From Calothrix sp. PCC 7103 (lineage in GTDB: Bacteria > Cyanobacteriota > Cyanobacteriia > Cyanobacteriales > Nostocaceae), in assembly GCF_000331305.1 (NCBI RefSeq), contig NZ_KB217478.1, positions 3,293,177-3,357,176 on the forward strand: a DNA stretch of 64,000 nucleotides, written 5' to 3'. Of this stretch, positions 62,909-64,000 are shown piece after piece; positions within the stretch are counted from its first letter, which is position 1, and every line of letters begins with the position of its first letter. A program made the translations under genes and the position numbers. Below the pieces are notes generated by a model. The model was not told where the DNA came from, ran no database searches, and saw only the letters and a program-made list of their open reading frames with translations.

Positions 62909-64000
62909 TACAATTGCGCCAAGCGTTCTGCTAACACTTGTACATGAGGTTCCAATACGCATGTGTAATGATTACCAGGAACATCAATGATTGTTATATC
63001 TTCTGCGTCCATAATAGAGAAAAATTCTACCCATACGAGAGTTGGGTCAGGCGCCATAATATGCTTTTCTTTAGCTCTAAATACGGTAACTTTTCCTGGG
63101 TATGGCTGTTTGACGTAGGAATAAGTTGCTTTTAGGGTGCCAACTAATACATCGACGATGCGTCGGTTTTGTTGGCTTTGATTTGATGGTGGTAATATTT
63201 TGGCTTCTACTGCTTTGTCAAGGATGTAGTCGATTTGTTCAAGAGCATTCAAGTGCTTCATTTCATTACTGTTTACCAAATTATCTTGACCTAACATTCC
63301 CCCAAAATACCTCGAAAGGGCGCCAACTAAATAAGGAGCATCAATTTTCTTATTTTTGTCTAAGAGAATTGGAATATAGGAGTCTACTATTGCTAACAAA
63401 GAGACTTCATGTCCCATTTTGTGTAATTGCTGCGCCATTTCATATGCGACAACTCCCCCAAATGACCACCCACCAATATAATATGGCCCATTTTGTTGAA
63501 ATTTCTGAATAGCCTCAATATACACGCTAGCCATATCTTCGACTCGCGTTAAAGGTTCTTCTCCATTAAATCCTTGTGCTTGTAAACCATAAAATGGTTG
63601 GTCGTTACTTAAGTACTGTGCCAATTTCAAGTAACTCATAACATGACCACCTGCGGGATGTACGCAGAAAAATGGCGCCTTGTTACCTTTTGGCTGGATG
63701 GGAATTAGGGGAGAGTTATCAAAAGTATCTGTGGTATTAAGAAGTACAGCAAATTCTTCAATGGTAGGATTGGTGAGTAGTGTTGAAATCGGTAATTCCT
63801 TACCAAACTGCTGCCCAATCGCTGCTATCAAGAATATTGCTGAAAGAGAACTTCCACCAATTTCAAAGAAGTTATCTTTAATACCTATTGGTTGAATGTT
63901 TAAAATCTCTGACCATACTTTTGCCAATCTCTGTTCGGTGTCATTGCGTGGTACTATAAATTCATCGTGTTGGCTAAAGCTTGAAGCTTTTGGCTTTGGC
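62908..64000 (-). CDS. NRPS/PKS C-terminal carrier and thioesterase domains (partial)
   Basis: The frame runs off the right edge, so only the last ~364 residues are seen. At the edge, FIVPRNDTEQRLAKVWSEIL begins a peptidyl/acyl carrier domain whose phosphopantetheine Ser is in DNFFEIGGSSLSAIF. A type I thioesterase follows: PFFCVHPAGGHVMSYLKL, nucleophile in YIGGWSFGGVVAYEMA, and catalytic His in IDVPGNHYTCVLEP. The thioesterase releases the finished product as acid or macrocycle. The upstream modules lie beyond the window. The first in-window TTG is not the real start. A PGM1-like ligase is convergent next door, which hints at a peptide-natural-product locus. Confidence 0.92.
   Translation of the reverse strand, partial: PKPKASSFSQHDEFIVPRNDTEQRLAKVWSEILNIQPIGIKDNFFEIGGSSLSAIFLIAAIGQQFGKELPISTLLTNPTIEEFAVLLNTTDTFDNSPLIPIQPKGNKAPFFCVHPAGGHVMSYLKLAQYLSNDQPFYGLQAQGFNGEEPLTRVEDMASVYIEAIQKFQQNGPYYIGGWSFGGVVAYEMAQQLHKMGHEVSLLAIVDSYIPILLDKNKKIDAPYLVGALSRYFGGMLGQDNLVNSNEMKHLNALEQIDYILDKAVEAKILPPSNQSQQNRRIVDVLVGTLKATYSYVKQPYPGKVTVFRAKEKHIMAPDPTLVWVEFFSIMDAEDITIIDVPGNHYTCVLEPHVQVLAERLAQL

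Noticed and set aside
1-64000. tRNA, rRNA, CRISPR array or complete insertion sequence
   Set aside because: I looked for T-arm-like GTTCGA blocks in spacers, spaced direct repeats and transposase motifs and found none that hold up; a dedicated scan could still find a divergent one.

Overview
The window reads as chromosomal DNA of a filamentous cyanobacterium, most likely from the heterocyst-forming lineage. The evidence is a cyanobacterial glutamate-cysteine ligase, the Rubisco accumulation factor Raf1, a Cph1-type phytochrome next to an Rcp1-like regulator, a MenG/UbiE quinone methyltransferase, and a PatX-type peptide precursor carrying RGSGR. DNA is AT-rich and gene order is loose, with many short palindromic intergenic repeats. 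The palindrome GGCGCC occurs about 90 times. I did not notice the usual cyanobacterial HIP1 octamer GCGATCGC. I cannot name the species. I saw no rRNA, tRNA, CRISPR array or intact insertion sequence.

Layout. 0.1-7.2 kb: LysM/M23 murein hydrolase, TrmL, GshA, a histone-deacetylase-like hydrolase and an MscS channel, then a fragment of a sensor kinase. 7.8-13.2 kb: a same-strand signalling block of FHA membrane protein, phytochrome kinase, Rcp1-like regulator and a receiver-GAF kinase. 13.2-18 kb: a LabA-like NYN protein, a 1 kb spacer, patX with a TCCGGA (DIF-type) box upstream, an FAD oxidoreductase and a small secreted protein. 18.3-32.4 kb: a WD40 protein with an unrecognised N-terminal half, HtpX, an aspartyl-protease-like protein, PhoD, a GT2 / TVP38 / disulfide-reductase-like run, a dimethylformamidase-like protein, a TPR protein, a solute-binding protein, and rpmI-rplT. 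32.6-43.3 kb: a UvrD-type helicase, a GT39-like membrane protein, Raf1, a receiver-GAF regulator, an EamA transporter behind a possible structured leader, MenG and a DUF445 protein.

45.1-59.6 kb is an exopolysaccharide cluster, all on the + strand. It has a Wzc-like co-polymerase/tyrosine kinase, an ABC exporter, four GT4/GT2-type glycosyltransferases, a methyltransferase, an O-antigen-ligase-type polymerase, a WecG/TagA transferase and a polyprenyl-phosphate sugar-phosphate transferase. A 1.8 kb gene-poor region with a perfect CRP-type site precedes it. The middle of the cluster has no GGCGCC for 6.8 kb and is visibly AT-richer, which suggests more recent acquisition.

59.6-64 kb: a small cyanobacterial protein, an SDR dehydrogenase, a PGM1-like ATP-grasp ligase, and, running off the right edge, the carrier-thioesterase end of an NRPS/PKS protein.

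Most interesting items: patX with its DIF-like promoter; replacement of HIP1 by GGCGCC; a phytochrome with Cys in place of the His after the bilin-binding Cys; a candidate switching RNA before the EamA transporter; and a repeat family whose copies supply coding sequence or stop codons to neighbouring genes.
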